Shown here piece by piece: positions 27,163 through 36,499 of a stretch of DNA of 60,770 bases. Location: assembly GCA_964546145.1 (NCBI GenBank), contig CAZJIU010000005.1, forward strand, positions 1 to 60,770, read 5' to 3'. The number at the start of each line of letters is the position of its first letter. Within the stretch, counting starts at the first letter, position 1. The translations under genes and the position numbers were made by a program. The notes beneath the pieces are model-generated. The model was not told where the DNA came from. It saw only the letters and a list, made by a program, of their open reading frames with translations, and ran no database searches. Source of the DNA: CAZAKO01 sp964546145. GTDB taxonomy: Bacteria; Fidelibacterota; UBA2242.

Positions 27163-28179
27163 CTACTTGTAATGAATTCTCGGGTCGGTTAGAAAACAAA
27201 ACATATCCGCCAGCAAGTTCCCTGTTACCACCATAATGAAAGCAAGAACATTGGCTGCCATAATCAGCGGGTAATCTCGCCCAAAAACAGCACTCACTAT
27301 CAAACGCCCCATACCTGGCAGCGAAAAAACCACCTCGATCATAACGGCACCACTCAGTAGCCCGGGTATGATTATACCTAATAAATTAATAATCGGGAGC
27401 ATAGAATTCTGCAGACCATACTGAAACAAGATCCGTCTCTGACTGATACCGCGCGACCTGGCTGCCAGGATATAGTCAGATTGAAGGGCCTCGATCATAC
27501 CCGAGCGCGCATACCGATAAAACACAGCCGCCAATGGCAGCCCCAGAGTTAACACCGGTAAAAATAGATGGTGAGCCAAATCTATAATCCGGCTTAAGCA
27601 AGACAATTTATAATGATAAAGAGATACCATTTGAGATGTCGGAAACCAACCAAGCGCGCTGGCAAAAAAGCCCAGAAAAAGAATGCCAATCCAAAAGGTT
27701 GGGGTAGAGTAAAAAATCATCATAATAGCCGTTAAAAAACGACCTAAAAGAGAATTCCGGCGAAGCGCCGCAAAAACTCCCAGCAAAATCCCAAGAACCA
27801 AGGCAAAAATTAGAGCTGAAAGAGCCAATAATATTGTTGGATATACCGCAGACGCAAGAATATTGCCAGTTGCTCTATTGTAATAGAAAGAGGTTCCAAA
27901 ATTAAAATGACATACAACCTGCTTTATCCATTTTAGATACTGGATATGTAGCGGCTCGTCTAACCCAAAACGTTTTTGGATAATTTGTTGTGATTCGAGA
28001 GTCTGCGATGGATCAATAAACCTGACGCTTGGATCGCCGGGCGCAAGGTGAACAATGATAAAAGTTAAAGTAATGCCGACGAAGATAGTTAAACCGGATC
28101 CCAACAAGCGCTTGATTAGGTAGGGAATTACTCCTATTCTATTCCTCAAAAACCTTATCCAGCTGAGAGCGTTGGTCAA
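27163..28179 (-). CDS. ABC transporter permease, OppB/DppB type
   Basis: A 338-residue permease. Features are the N-terminal helix followed by HLAPGDPSVRF, the extracytoplasmic RFGLDEPLHIQYLKWI, and the EAA loop AARSRGISQRRILFQYGLQNSM near residue 235. The start at 28179 overlaps the binding-protein gene by 41 bases. I see no closer in-frame ATG, so the overlap may be real or the start may be a later, non-ATG codon. Confidence 0.9.
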   Translation of the reverse strand: MTNALSWIRFLRNRIGVIPYLIKRLLGSGLTIFVGITLTFIIVHLAPGDPSVRFIDPSQTLESQQIIQKRFGLDEPLHIQYLKWIKQVVCHFNFGTSFYYNRATGNILASAVYPTILLALSALIFALVLGILLGVFAALRRNSLLGRFLTAIMMIFYSTPTFWIGILFLGFFASALGWFPTSQMVSLYHYKLSCLSRIIDLAHHLFLPVLTLGLPLAAVFYRYARSGMIEALQSDYILAARSRGISQRRILFQYGLQNSMLPIINLLGIIIPGLLSGAVMIEVVFSLPGMGRLIVSAVFGRDYPLIMAANVLAFIMVVTGNLLADMFCFLTDPRIHYK

Positions 28180-29884
28180 GTGGAACCCACCAATTTTCTA
28201 GATTAATAAAGACACCGCGTCTATCAATTTGAACACCCTGGAAACGTTTGTGAACAGCAGTACATTCGTAGCGATAGTATAACCAAGTATATGGTAAATC
28301 CCAAGACAGAAGTCGGGCAATACTGTCAGTACAACTTTGGGCAAAATCCGAATCCCAAGTATCTTTGAGTTCTTCGTCCAGTCTATCAAATTCAGCCGAA
28401 TAGTATCCAGTATAGTGGAAAGGTGTGAAAAAGCTCGAACTGTGAAACAGGGGCGCCAAATCCGTCTTCAAACCCACAACCCAGCCGGTCAGAGCAGCAT
28501 CAAATTCTCTTGTCGGCAGCAATTTGCCGTACAGCATTGCTGGTTCGACCATCCTCGGTATTACTTGGACCCCAATCTTTTTCAATTGGTCTTGGATAAT
28601 AGTAGCTGCCTGCTCCCAACGGAGATTACCAATTTCTGTAATGAGCTCGAATTCAAAGGGAATACCATCCTTTTCCAATATACCGTCACGGCCGTCCGTC
28701 CACCCTTCTCTTTTTAGGATCGCCATGGCGAAATCCGGGTCATAAGGCCAATAGTAGTTAGCTGTCTCATCATAAGCTGACAGGATCAATGGAATTGGGC
28801 CATTCATGACTGTAGCCATCCCATAGTTCACCGCATTTGCCAGAGCTTCACGATCAATCGCCATTATCAGGGCACTGCGAATCTGCTGGCTCACGAAGAG
28901 TCGGTGCGGTTTGATGTATCTTCCGATTGGTAATGAATCCCCATGAGACTTTTGGACCGAACGATAATATTCCGGATCAATTAAATTCCATCCGATATAA
29001 TCATAGCGCCGCCCCAAATAGCTAACCGGTCGAACGGCTGAGGTACCCCTCTCCCAATCCGCTTTCATATTCTGAAAGTCTCTGGGATAGATTCCTTCCA
29101 CCAGATCTAACTCGCCAGATTTAAGTTGCGTAACAAGATTTATATTTTCAGGTACTATTTTGAAGATAACTCGATCCAGGTAAGGCTTTCCTGTTTCATA
29201 ATAAGACTTGTTACTTTTTAATGTAATCAATTGCTGAGCTTGCCAATCCGAAAAACAAAATGGTCCGGTGCCAATGGGGTGCTGGTTAAAATCAGATTCT
29301 CGTATTTTTTCCAGGGGTATATTACCCAGTAAATGCTTAGGGACAATATATCCCTCGACGGCATCCATCAACATAGAGAGGCTTTTTTGATGAAAACTGA
29401 AGACAACCGTGGAATCATCAAGAGATTCTACATTTTTTATATTTTCTTTATACGAAATCCCATCCCAGCCAATAATTGGCTCGGTATGCATTTTATAAGT
29501 AAAGACCACATCTTCAGCCGTGAAAGGGACTCCATCGTGCCAACAGACATCACTCCGCAAGACAAAGGTGATTTTAAGACTATCATCCGAATTTATCCAA
29601 CGCCTCGCCAGCTGCGGCGTAAAAGTTGATAAATCCTCATTAATATCAGCCAGCCTTCTGAATATCAGGCATACAATATTCCGCGCTGATTGAGATAATG
29701 CAAATAGGGGGTTTAATGATTCGGGCTCGGACCGAATACCAATAACGACCGTCCCGCCACTGGGAATTGCCAATGAGGTCGAAGGCTTGGAGATACTCTT
29801 TTTGTCCCTGCGGCCAACTTCGCATGATATTATGAGGAACAAAATACATCCTACTAAAAGGAGGAAAAGTACGTTCCTCATCAT
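28139..29884 (-). CDS. extracellular solute-binding protein, family 5, lipoprotein
   Basis: The substrate-binding component of the importer, about 581 residues from the ATG at 29884 (an adjacent ATG at 29881 is equally good). Signal: MMRNVLFLLLVGCILFLIISC, a lipobox I-I-S-C, so it is likely a lipoprotein. Family 5 motifs are LNPLFALSQSARNIVCLIF, WHDGVPFTAEDVVFTYK, and HPIGTGPFCFSDW. A longer frame to 29968 would overlap the kinase gene and bury the signal peptide, so I rejected it. The kinase gene ends 25 bases upstream, suggesting one transcript. Confidence 0.9.
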   Translation of the reverse strand: MMRNVLFLLLVGCILFLIISCEVGRRDKKSISKPSTSLAIPSGGTVVIGIRSEPESLNPLFALSQSARNIVCLIFRRLADINEDLSTFTPQLARRWINSDDSLKITFVLRSDVCWHDGVPFTAEDVVFTYKMHTEPIIGWDGISYKENIKNVESLDDSTVVFSFHQKSLSMLMDAVEGYIVPKHLLGNIPLEKIRESDFNQHPIGTGPFCFSDWQAQQLITLKSNKSYYETGKPYLDRVIFKIVPENINLVTQLKSGELDLVEGIYPRDFQNMKADWERGTSAVRPVSYLGRRYDYIGWNLIDPEYYRSVQKSHGDSLPIGRYIKPHRLFVSQQIRSALIMAIDREALANAVNYGMATVMNGPIPLILSAYDETANYYWPYDPDFAMAILKREGWTDGRDGILEKDGIPFEFELITEIGNLRWEQAATIIQDQLKKIGVQVIPRMVEPAMLYGKLLPTREFDAALTGWVVGLKTDLAPLFHSSSFFTPFHYTGYYSAEFDRLDEELKDTWDSDFAQSCTDSIARLLSWDLPYTWLYYRYECTAVHKRFQGVQIDRRGVFINLENWWVPLDQRSQLDKVFEE

Positions 29885-29909
29885 TTTTATTGTTGGGTAA
29901 TTGTTTATG

Positions 29910-31379
29910 TCACTGTAACGATTGGATCTTTTTCTCAACTTCGGCAAGAATAAAATTAATCTTTTCAAAAGAGAACGGCTTGTTAATCACAAAATCCACC
30001 CGGTTTTCCAGCTCGCTCGACTTCAGATTAAGAGCCCAGCCAGAAATTAAAATCACTTGAATCCTTGAGTTGATCTTCTTAATCATCTCGGCAAGTTCTA
30101 CCCCATTAATATTTGGCATCCCAAGATCAGTAATAACAACATCATAATTGGCTTGCTTTATCTCGGCAAGAGCCCCCTCCGAAGAATTACTGGATTTTAT
30201 GGTATGACCCATATCGCTCAGATATTCACTGAGTGTCTCGACAATATAGTCTTCATCATCAACAATGAATATGTCTAAGGCCTTTGTTTCACTCAATTTG
30301 CCGGTAAGAACGTCCTCTCCCGGCCGTCTGGTTTTGGGGAATAGCAATTTAATAGTCGTACCGACACCAACCTCACTCTCAACCTGTACCCGGCCATTGT
30401 GCCGTTTAACAATCCCATATACCTCGCTCATTCCCAAACCACTGCCAAGAACGCCCTTTGTAGTAAAAAAGGGGTCAAAAATTCTTTCTACCACCTCTTC
30501 CGTCATGCCATGTCCTGTATCCTTAAAGTCTACCCGGACAAAGTTGCCTGACTTTTCAGCTTTAATGGATAAGATGCCACCATTTGTCATGGCATCAATA
30601 GCATTGAATATAATATTAGTAAAAGCATTTCGTAAATCGGACGAATCACCCAAGATGAAGAGATTTTCGTCGAGGTTGAGGATCGGCTCGATAAGTATAC
30701 CTCTTACCTTCGACGCATTGTCCCAGCGGGGCCGGGTGATTTCAAGAACTTCCTCAATTATACTCTTAAGGTTGACCGATTCTGTCATTGCCCCATCACT
30801 CGGTCGGGAGAATTCCTGTATTTTTCTAACCTTAGATGCTCCATCGAGGGCTGACTTTTCGATCATATCCAGACTCTTGAGGAAATAAGAATCGTTGGTC
30901 AACTTTCTCAATAATTGGACCCGACCTAATACGACAGTTAGAACATTGTTAAAATCGTGGGCGACGCCGGAGCTGATCTTACCGAGAGCAGTTAGTTTCT
31001 TCACCTGCGCTGACTTTTCCTCGAGCTCCCGTGACTTGGTAACATTTTTGACTACAAGAATAAAGCAATCCAGTTCTCCGGAATGATTTAGAACCGGAAA
31101 ACATCGCTCCTCGAAATACTCATTGAATCGTTCATCATACCTAACAATTGGAATAACCGTGCCACCACTGACAGTATCGCTAAGGGGACAGTCTAAGCAG
31201 GGATGCTTGCTTTGATGGAGAGATTGGTAACATTTAATGCCGGAAAGTTTGTCTCCTTTCCCCAATACAATATTGGCAGCATCGTTCGCATCCTCTATCA
31301 CAAATTCAGAATTACAGATCATGATCAAATCCGTAATATGATCAAAAATAAACCTGAAATTTTTGTCCTTGTCAGAAAT
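29910..31379 (-). CDS. hybrid sensor histidine kinase with PAS and receiver domains
   Basis: Domain order: PAS (about 1-115) with a Cys cluster (KCYQSLHQSKHPCLDCPL), a HisKA domain with the phospho-His in GKISSGVAHDFNNVL, an ATPase domain with NIIFNAIDAM, DTGHGM and GSGLGMSEV, and a C-terminal receiver with Asp in VVITDLGMPNING. The first ATG/GTG/TTG in frame (TTG 31328) would cut off the beginning of the PAS domain. Upstream codons encode the expected DKNFRFIFDHITDL back to an in-frame TGA at 31385-31383. GGAGGGG (31393-31387) lies seven bases before an ATT at 31379, which I take as the likely start. No membrane segment, so the sensor is cytoplasmic. The binding-protein gene of the importer follows 25 bases downstream. 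Confidence 0.85.
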   Translation of the reverse strand: MSDKDKNFRFIFDHITDLIMICNSEFVIEDANDAANIVLGKGDKLSGIKCYQSLHQSKHPCLDCPLSDTVSGGTVIPIVRYDERFNEYFEERCFPVLNHSGELDCFILVVKNVTKSRELEEKSAQVKKLTALGKISSGVAHDFNNVLTVVLGRVQLLRKLTNDSYFLKSLDMIEKSALDGASKVRKIQEFSRPSDGAMTESVNLKSIIEEVLEITRPRWDNASKVRGILIEPILNLDENLFILGDSSDLRNAFTNIIFNAIDAMTNGGILSIKAEKSGNFVRVDFKDTGHGMTEEVVERIFDPFFTTKGVLGSGLGMSEVYGIVKRHNGRVQVESEVGVGTTIKLLFPKTRRPGEDVLTGKLSETKALDIFIVDDEDYIVETLSEYLSDMGHTIKSSNSSEGALAEIKQANYDVVITDLGMPNINGVELAEMIKKINSRIQVILISGWALNLKSSELENRVDFVINKPFSFEKINFILAEVEKKIQSLQ

Positions 31380-31501
31380 AAGTCAACCCCTCCAAAGAAA
31401 CAGCATATATCCTAAAAAGCGGATATAAAATACAAAAGTAAAATATTAAACGCTATTATTTCTAGACTAACTGTCCAATTTTATAGTATTCAAGGAAGGA
31501 T

Positions 31502-32728
31502 TTATAGGAGGTTACGGAAAATACTCTGGGTATATTCTACTTTACTATCGCCACCTATCTTCTGGAAATTCTTTATAGCCTTATTGACAACTTTTTTAGC
31601 CATAGATTTATCCCCCATATCTACATATAGCTTAGCCATTTCGACAAGGGTTTCTGCCAAGTTTATCGGATTAGTTATCACTTCATAAATCCGTTTACTG
31701 TTTTCAAAATAGGATAAAGCTATGTCGAAGTTCTTACTTAGACGGTTGACCATTCCCAGAATTTTATAGGCTTCGGCAATACTCAAACGGTCACCAATCT
31801 CGCTAAAAATAGCAAATGCCGACGTGACAAACGCAGTTGCTGTGGATAACTCTCCCTGAAGACAAGCAACTTCGGCCTTTATTAAATAGATTAAACCCTT
31901 TTGATACTGGTTTTTCGTCTCTTTTATTATATTAAGAGCCTTATTTAAAAATTCGTTCGATTTTTTGTATTGTTGAGTGACTTTGTGAGCGACAGCAAAA
32001 TTGGTATAAATACCCTGTAATAGATCTTGATCTTGATTATTATTAGCTTCAATGGCATTATTATAACAAGAAATGGCGTCCTCTACTAAACCTCGCATAT
32101 TATAAATAATGCCAAGATTCATATTAGCCCTAGCAATCACTCCAGGCAAATTCATATCCACGGCCATTTTTCTTGCTTGGATAAGATGAATTTCGCCCTC
32201 ATAAAACCTGCCTTCTTCAACTAACAGTACACCGAGCACGTTTTTAATTGAGACAATTCCCAACTTATTTTCAACCTTTGTAAACAAACTCAAGCTTTTA
32301 TCAAAATATTTACGCGCTCTGGTGAAATTGTTTGTATAGAACTCGATGTTACCCAACTTCCTTAATATTTCGGCCGTATAATCTTGGTTCTTTTTTCCCG
32401 CAAGCTTTAAAATAAAGAGGAGGATTTCTTTTCCCCTATTAAATTCCCCGTATTTAATAACCTTAACAGAGACCTCATTTAGCAACACAAGGTAATCAGA
32501 CTTTATAAGACATTTTCCGGCCTGGTATATAATAGTATCAAAATCAATATTTCTTAAGAAAATATCCTTTTGATAAATTGGTAGTTCCTCCGGAAGCGGT
32601 TCCTTCTTCCAGACGCTGTTAAGGATCCTCTCTCTCTCCTTGCATAGGTTGAGAAGGTAACGAGTGAATTTTTCGCCACAATGTTTATCTGCTAGCTCCA
32701 AGACATCATGCAATAGTTGTTTTTTCAT
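31502..32728 (-). CDS. tetratricopeptide repeat protein
   Basis: A 408-residue soluble protein. Residues 1-105 are helical without repeats I recognise, and 110-400 contain about seven tetratricopeptide repeats, for example LRKLGNIEFYTNNFTRARKYF, MNLGIIYNMRGLVEDAISCY and YKILGMVNRLSKNFDIALSYF. Such proteins act as scaffolds or regulators; stand-alone TPR proteins next to two-component genes sometimes modulate signalling. It lies between the kinase and the lipoprotein gene on the same strand. No signal peptide. Confidence 0.85.
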   Translation of the reverse strand: MKKQLLHDVLELADKHCGEKFTRYLLNLCKERERILNSVWKKEPLPEELPIYQKDIFLRNIDFDTIIYQAGKCLIKSDYLVLLNEVSVKVIKYGEFNRGKEILLFILKLAGKKNQDYTAEILRKLGNIEFYTNNFTRARKYFDKSLSLFTKVENKLGIVSIKNVLGVLLVEEGRFYEGEIHLIQARKMAVDMNLPGVIARANMNLGIIYNMRGLVEDAISCYNNAIEANNNQDQDLLQGIYTNFAVAHKVTQQYKKSNEFLNKALNIIKETKNQYQKGLIYLIKAEVACLQGELSTATAFVTSAFAIFSEIGDRLSIAEAYKILGMVNRLSKNFDIALSYFENSKRIYEVITNPINLAETLVEMAKLYVDMGDKSMAKKVVNKAIKNFQKIGGDSKVEYTQSIFRNLL

Positions 32729-32788
32729 TTATCACTACATTTTTTTATCTTATTAACTAAAACCATCTGTTAGCGTTCTCTTCACAGA

Positions 32789-33355
32789 TTAAATTCCCCA
32801 ACTATACCGTGTAAAATGGTCAGTTAGGAACGTAACCGTCTTATTCCTATAGTTAAAAGTCAAAGGTGAATCAACCAGATTCCAGTGATTCCCATCATCC
32901 TGGCTAAAGTATACTTTTAGGTAGGATTCTATGTCACCGCTGATATCAAGGTGGGCATATGATAAGGTTACTTCAATATATTCATTAAAGGAGCCACTAG
33001 GTAGGAATTCGACTTCAACATTGTTATTATCAATGATAACCCCTACGGTAACCCAGGTTCTTCTATCAACTGCATTAGGTGGAAAAACGGCCTTGTTATT
33101 AAATGTTCTCCAACCACCGACAACACCACCCCACCTGGGCGTAATTATCGAACCATCAAAGGCCCTTTTCCCCAGCGCATTGACTTGATCAATGAAATCC
33201 GCCCGGGCTGGAACCCATTGTATATCTGCTGTTGGAGTTCCATCGGTGATCTCAGCTTCATCCAGACTCGAGGTCAATTTCTCACCGCAGCCAATCCATA
33301 GTCCCGACAAAGTAATGATTAGGGCAAGGCTGATGAGCAACTTGATTTTCTTCAC
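32789..33355 (-). CDS. predicted lipoprotein of unknown function
   Basis: A 188-residue protein with signal MKKIKLLISLALIITLSGLW and lipobox W-I-G-C. After the Cys, the mature part is beta-rich: PPNAVDRRTWVTVGV, PSGSFNEYIEVTLSYA and YLKVYFSQDDGNHW. The pattern of a turn followed by paired strands weakly recalls a ZU5-like sandwich, but I would not assign it. GGAGGTGTGACGTG lies just before the ATG. It starts about 285 bases downstream of the response-regulator gene, and a promoter-like element lies in that gap. Confidence 0.7.
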   Translation of the reverse strand: MKKIKLLISLALIITLSGLWIGCGEKLTSSLDEAEITDGTPTADIQWVPARADFIDQVNALGKRAFDGSIITPRWGGVVGGWRTFNNKAVFPPNAVDRRTWVTVGVIIDNNNVEVEFLPSGSFNEYIEVTLSYAHLDISGDIESYLKVYFSQDDGNHWNLVDSPLTFNYRNKTVTFLTDHFTRYSWGI

Positions 33356-33531
33356 GTCACACCTCCATTATTAAAAATCAAAATTCAAAAGCATATTTAA
33401 TTTACAAATCTTATGCCGATATGAAACAACATTATTTTCAATTCAACAAATCCGCTAAAATATAGAGCCCAAACAACTAATAATAAATGATTAACGTCAC
33501 ATCTATATTTAAAATCACTCACAAAACACAG

Positions 33532-33560
33532 ATTCTTGGAAATTGCTAATGGCGTGTCAA
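33532..33560 (-). promoter_or_regulatory. candidate promoter upstream of the lipoprotein gene
   Basis: On the minus strand a perfect TTGACA (33560-33555) is followed after 17 bases by AAGAAT (33537-33532), a plausible sigma-70 promoter. The overlapping bases TGACACGCCATTAGCA (33559-33544) also match the sigma-54 consensus TGGCACGNNNNTTGCA except at two of the fixed positions, one of them in the important -24 GG. The nearest regulator gene encodes a sigma-54 activator, so both readings are worth keeping. Confidence 0.35.
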
Positions 33561-33639
33561 ATGCACCATATCGGTTGGAAGAAGCCAACTTAAATTCTCT
33601 CTGATGCTCATTTTTATCAACCCCGAGAATCCATTTAGC

Positions 33640-35001
33640 TTAATGGCTAATGTGAAACTTCTTGATTCGGTATTTGAGGGTTTCCCTGGATATGTTAAGC
33701 AATTTTGCTGCGCGTGTCTGGTTATATTTCGAAATTTTCAGCGCCTCTTCAATCAGAGATCTCTCCACGTCATCCAGAATAATTCCCCCTGAAGGAATTG
33801 TAATTTGGGCTGTTCCCCTCAATAAATTAAACTGATTTTCAATCATTGTGATATTATTGCAGGTGAGAAGGTCGGTGTCTTCGAACAAAACTGCCCGCTC
33901 TATAAGATTTTTCAACTCTCTGACATTTCCTGGCCAAGAGTGTCCCCACAATAATGTTTTCAACTGTGGAGAGATGCCTTTAATATTCTTTTTAAACTCG
34001 GCATTGTAAAACTTGAGAAAGTGCTCTGCCAGGACTACAACATCACCTTCTCTTTCGCGTAAGGGTGGTAACGTGATTGTTGCCACGTTTATCCGGTAAT
34101 AAAGGTCTTCACGAAAAGTACCGTCGGTTATACACTTTTCGATATCTCTTGATGAAGCACTGATGATTCTAACGTCAACCAAGATTTCCCTTGTGCCGCC
34201 GACTCTCCGAAAAGTCTGTTTCTCGATCACTTTCAGAATCTTAGCCTGCAAGCCAGAGGACATATCACCGATTTCATCCAAGAAAAACGAACCATGATCT
34301 GCCAGTTCCAATAATCCCTTTTTACGTTTATTTGCTCCGGTAAAAGCGCCGGCTTCATAACCAAACAGTTCCGCCTCTAAGAGTGTTTCCTGAAATGCCG
34401 AACAATTTATCTCTACAAAAGGTTTATCGCTTCGATCGCTTAGATGGTGTATCGCCCTCGCCACAAGCTCTTTACCGGTTCCGGTTTCACCTCTAATCAG
34501 AACCGTAGTTTTAGGTGAATGGGCAACTTGTTGAATAAATCTAAAGACTCCTTGCATCGGCTTGGAGCTCCCCACGATATTCCCAAATCCGAAAATATCA
34601 TCCTTCTGTTTCTGAAAATAAGCAAGTTGTTCATCCTTTTGCCGTTCCTCAACAATCTTATTAACAATAATTAGGATTTCATCGAGGTTGAGGGGTTTGC
34701 GGATATAATCGTAGGCACCAAGCTTCATCGCCTGGACAGCAGTATCAATATTAGCATAACCAGTAATAACCACCACGGGTATTTTATACTGAAGACGATT
34801 CAATTTTTGCAAAAATGATATCCCATCCATACCCGGCAGTTTCAGATCGAGAAAGATTAAGTCAGCCTCATCCTCGTTAAGATATTCAATAGCTTCTTCG
34901 GCAGTTGATTTAGCGGTTACTTCATGACCAAGCGGTGAGAGCACATCTTCAAATAACGATGGAATCTGTTTATCGTCGTCAACAATGAAAATAGAGGCCA
35001 T
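33640..35001 (-). CDS. sigma-54-dependent response regulator, NtrC family
   Basis: A 453-residue activator in three domains. The receiver (1-120) has Asp in LIFLDLKLPGMDG. The AAA+ domain (145-380) has Walker A GETGTGKE, the sigma-54-contacting GAFTGA loop, Walker B GSFFLDEIGDMSSGLQ and LYYRINVATITLPPLREREGD. A Fis-type helix-turn-helix ends it (TRAAKLLNISRETLKYRI). The GAFTGA loop is intact, so it should activate sigma-54 promoters when phosphorylated. The nearest kinase is the hybrid kinase two genes downstream, its likely partner. Confidence 0.93.
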   Translation of the reverse strand: MASIFIVDDDKQIPSLFEDVLSPLGHEVTAKSTAEEAIEYLNEDEADLIFLDLKLPGMDGISFLQKLNRLQYKIPVVVITGYANIDTAVQAMKLGAYDYIRKPLNLDEILIIVNKIVEERQKDEQLAYFQKQKDDIFGFGNIVGSSKPMQGVFRFIQQVAHSPKTTVLIRGETGTGKELVARAIHHLSDRSDKPFVEINCSAFQETLLEAELFGYEAGAFTGANKRKKGLLELADHGSFFLDEIGDMSSGLQAKILKVIEKQTFRRVGGTREILVDVRIISASSRDIEKCITDGTFREDLYYRINVATITLPPLREREGDVVVLAEHFLKFYNAEFKKNIKGISPQLKTLLWGHSWPGNVRELKNLIERAVLFEDTDLLTCNNITMIENQFNLLRGTAQITIPSGGIILDDVERSLIEEALKISKYNQTRAAKLLNISRETLKYRIKKFHISH

Positions 35002-35095
35002 AGTATTAGTTAATTAACCAAATGTTAATTTTAAATCAAAATCTTTCTTTCAGAAGATCGTTACTAAAATTAGGAATGTTGCTTTATTTTTCCTT

Positions 35096-36499
35096 TTATA
35101 CAATGCCCTGAATTTTCTCGCGTAAAATACCAACCCTTTTTGAGAATGGTTCATTTGCAGCTAATTGCTCCTCAACCCATTTGCAAGCGTGTACCACAGT
35201 CGAATGATCGCGTCCGCCAAAGTAAATACCAATCGTTTTGAGGGAAAGATTGGTGTACTCCCTTACAAAGTACATCGCTAACATGCGGGCTTCCGCGACC
35301 TGCTTCATCCTGGACTTTCCCACCAGCAAGTCCAAATTGATAGCATAGTCCGTACCGATAACTTTCTGAATATCCTCAATAGAAACTGTAACTTTTCTTT
35401 CCATCCCGATGGTTTCGCGCAAAACTTTTCGGGCTAGATTGAGATCAACATCTACTTGCAACAAGGAAGAGTAAGCCAACAGGCGAATGAGAAAACCCTC
35501 TAACTCTCTGATGTTGGACCTTACATTCTGGGCGATAAATTCAATCACCTCATACTGCAGGTTCAATCCATCTGCCTTTGCCTTCTGGTTCAAGATAGCA
35601 ATTCTCGTCTCCAGATCGGGGGGCTGAATATCTACTGTAAGACTGGATTGAAACCGAGATAGTAAACGATCCTGCAGTCCACACAGCTCCAGCGGCGGGC
35701 GATCAGTTGTCAGTACAATCTGCTTTTTATGCTGATAAAGATTATTAAAAATATGGAAGAATTGTTCTTGGGTTTGTTCCTTGTTCTGGAAAAATTGGAT
35801 GTCATCTAACAGTAGCATATCAACGCCTCGGTAATACCTCGAAAAGTCGGTGGTCTTATTTTTCTGAATCGCAGCAATAAAATCTAAAGTAAATGTATCA
35901 CTGGAAACATAGACCACTTTTTTTGCGTTGCCTTTAAGAATCGCATGATTACCAATAGCTTGCAATAAATGGGTTTTTCCCAACCCGGTACCACCATATA
36001 TTACTAACGGGTTAAAGGATGTCTTGCCCGGAGCATTTGCTACTGCGAACGCCGCCGCCTTGGCGAACTGATTGCAGCTACCCTCCACAAAATTTTCAAA
36101 TAAATAATTCCCATTAATCCTTGTCCCCTGCTCTATCATGCCCGACTTGGCCAACTGACCCATACTATCGGTTCTAGAATCAGTCGCTGATAACTTATTC
36201 TGCTTGTATTCCCGATCATCAGCAGAATCTGTCAGCAACACGGTATATTTTACCTGAAGACCATCACCGGTAATTTCTCTCAGCGATGATAAAATCAATT
36301 CCCGATAATGTGTATCTAGCCAATCGTAAAAAAATTTATTTGGCACTTGTAGAAACAGTGAGTCATCATTCAGTGAAATGGCTCTAATCGGCTGGAACCA
36401 AGTATTAAATGTTTGTGCCGGAATGCGTACCTTAATCAGTTGTAAACACTTACCCCAGATGTTTTGACAATCAGCCGAAGTATACATATATATTGACAC
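35096..36499 (-). CDS. dnaA: chromosomal replication initiator DnaA
   Basis: Initiates replication by melting the origin. The 467-residue protein has domain I (IWGKCLQLIKVRIPAQTFNTWF), a variable linker, and the AAA+ domain with GGTGLGKTHLLQAIGNH and LLLDDIQFF. The DNA-binding domain IV has the signature VGKSRMKQVAEARMLAMYF and the box-contacting GGRDHSTVVHAC. The longest frame starts at GTG (36499); ATG at 36487 is possible. It is transcribed away from rpmH, and three DnaA-box-like motifs lie in the intervening region, suggesting autoregulation. dnaN is not adjacent, being 12.5 kb away. Confidence 0.96.
   Translation of the reverse strand: MSIYMYTSADCQNIWGKCLQLIKVRIPAQTFNTWFQPIRAISLNDDSLFLQVPNKFFYDWLDTHYRELILSSLREITGDGLQVKYTVLLTDSADDREYKQNKLSATDSRTDSMGQLAKSGMIEQGTRINGNYLFENFVEGSCNQFAKAAAFAVANAPGKTSFNPLVIYGGTGLGKTHLLQAIGNHAILKGNAKKVVYVSSDTFTLDFIAAIQKNKTTDFSRYYRGVDMLLLDDIQFFQNKEQTQEQFFHIFNNLYQHKKQIVLTTDRPPLELCGLQDRLLSRFQSSLTVDIQPPDLETRIAILNQKAKADGLNLQYEVIEFIAQNVRSNIRELEGFLIRLLAYSSLLQVDVDLNLARKVLRETIGMERKVTVSIEDIQKVIGTDYAINLDLLVGKSRMKQVAEARMLAMYFVREYTNLSLKTIGIYFGGRDHSTVVHACKWVEEQLAANEPFSKRVGILREKIQGIV

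Noticed and set aside
30265..30888. A 207-residue plus-strand frame antisense to the histidine kinase
   Set aside because: It is complementary to the HisKA/ATPase coding region and shows Ser/Leu/Arg-rich antisense composition without motifs.
32765..32789. A hairpin (ATCTGT/ACAGAT) after the lipoprotein gene as a terminator
   Set aside because: The stem is only six base pairs with few G/C and a weak T run.
33397..33588. A 63-residue minus-strand frame upstream of the lipoprotein gene
   Set aside because: It overlaps the promoter-like element, has no ribosome site and has no recognisable composition; probably chance.
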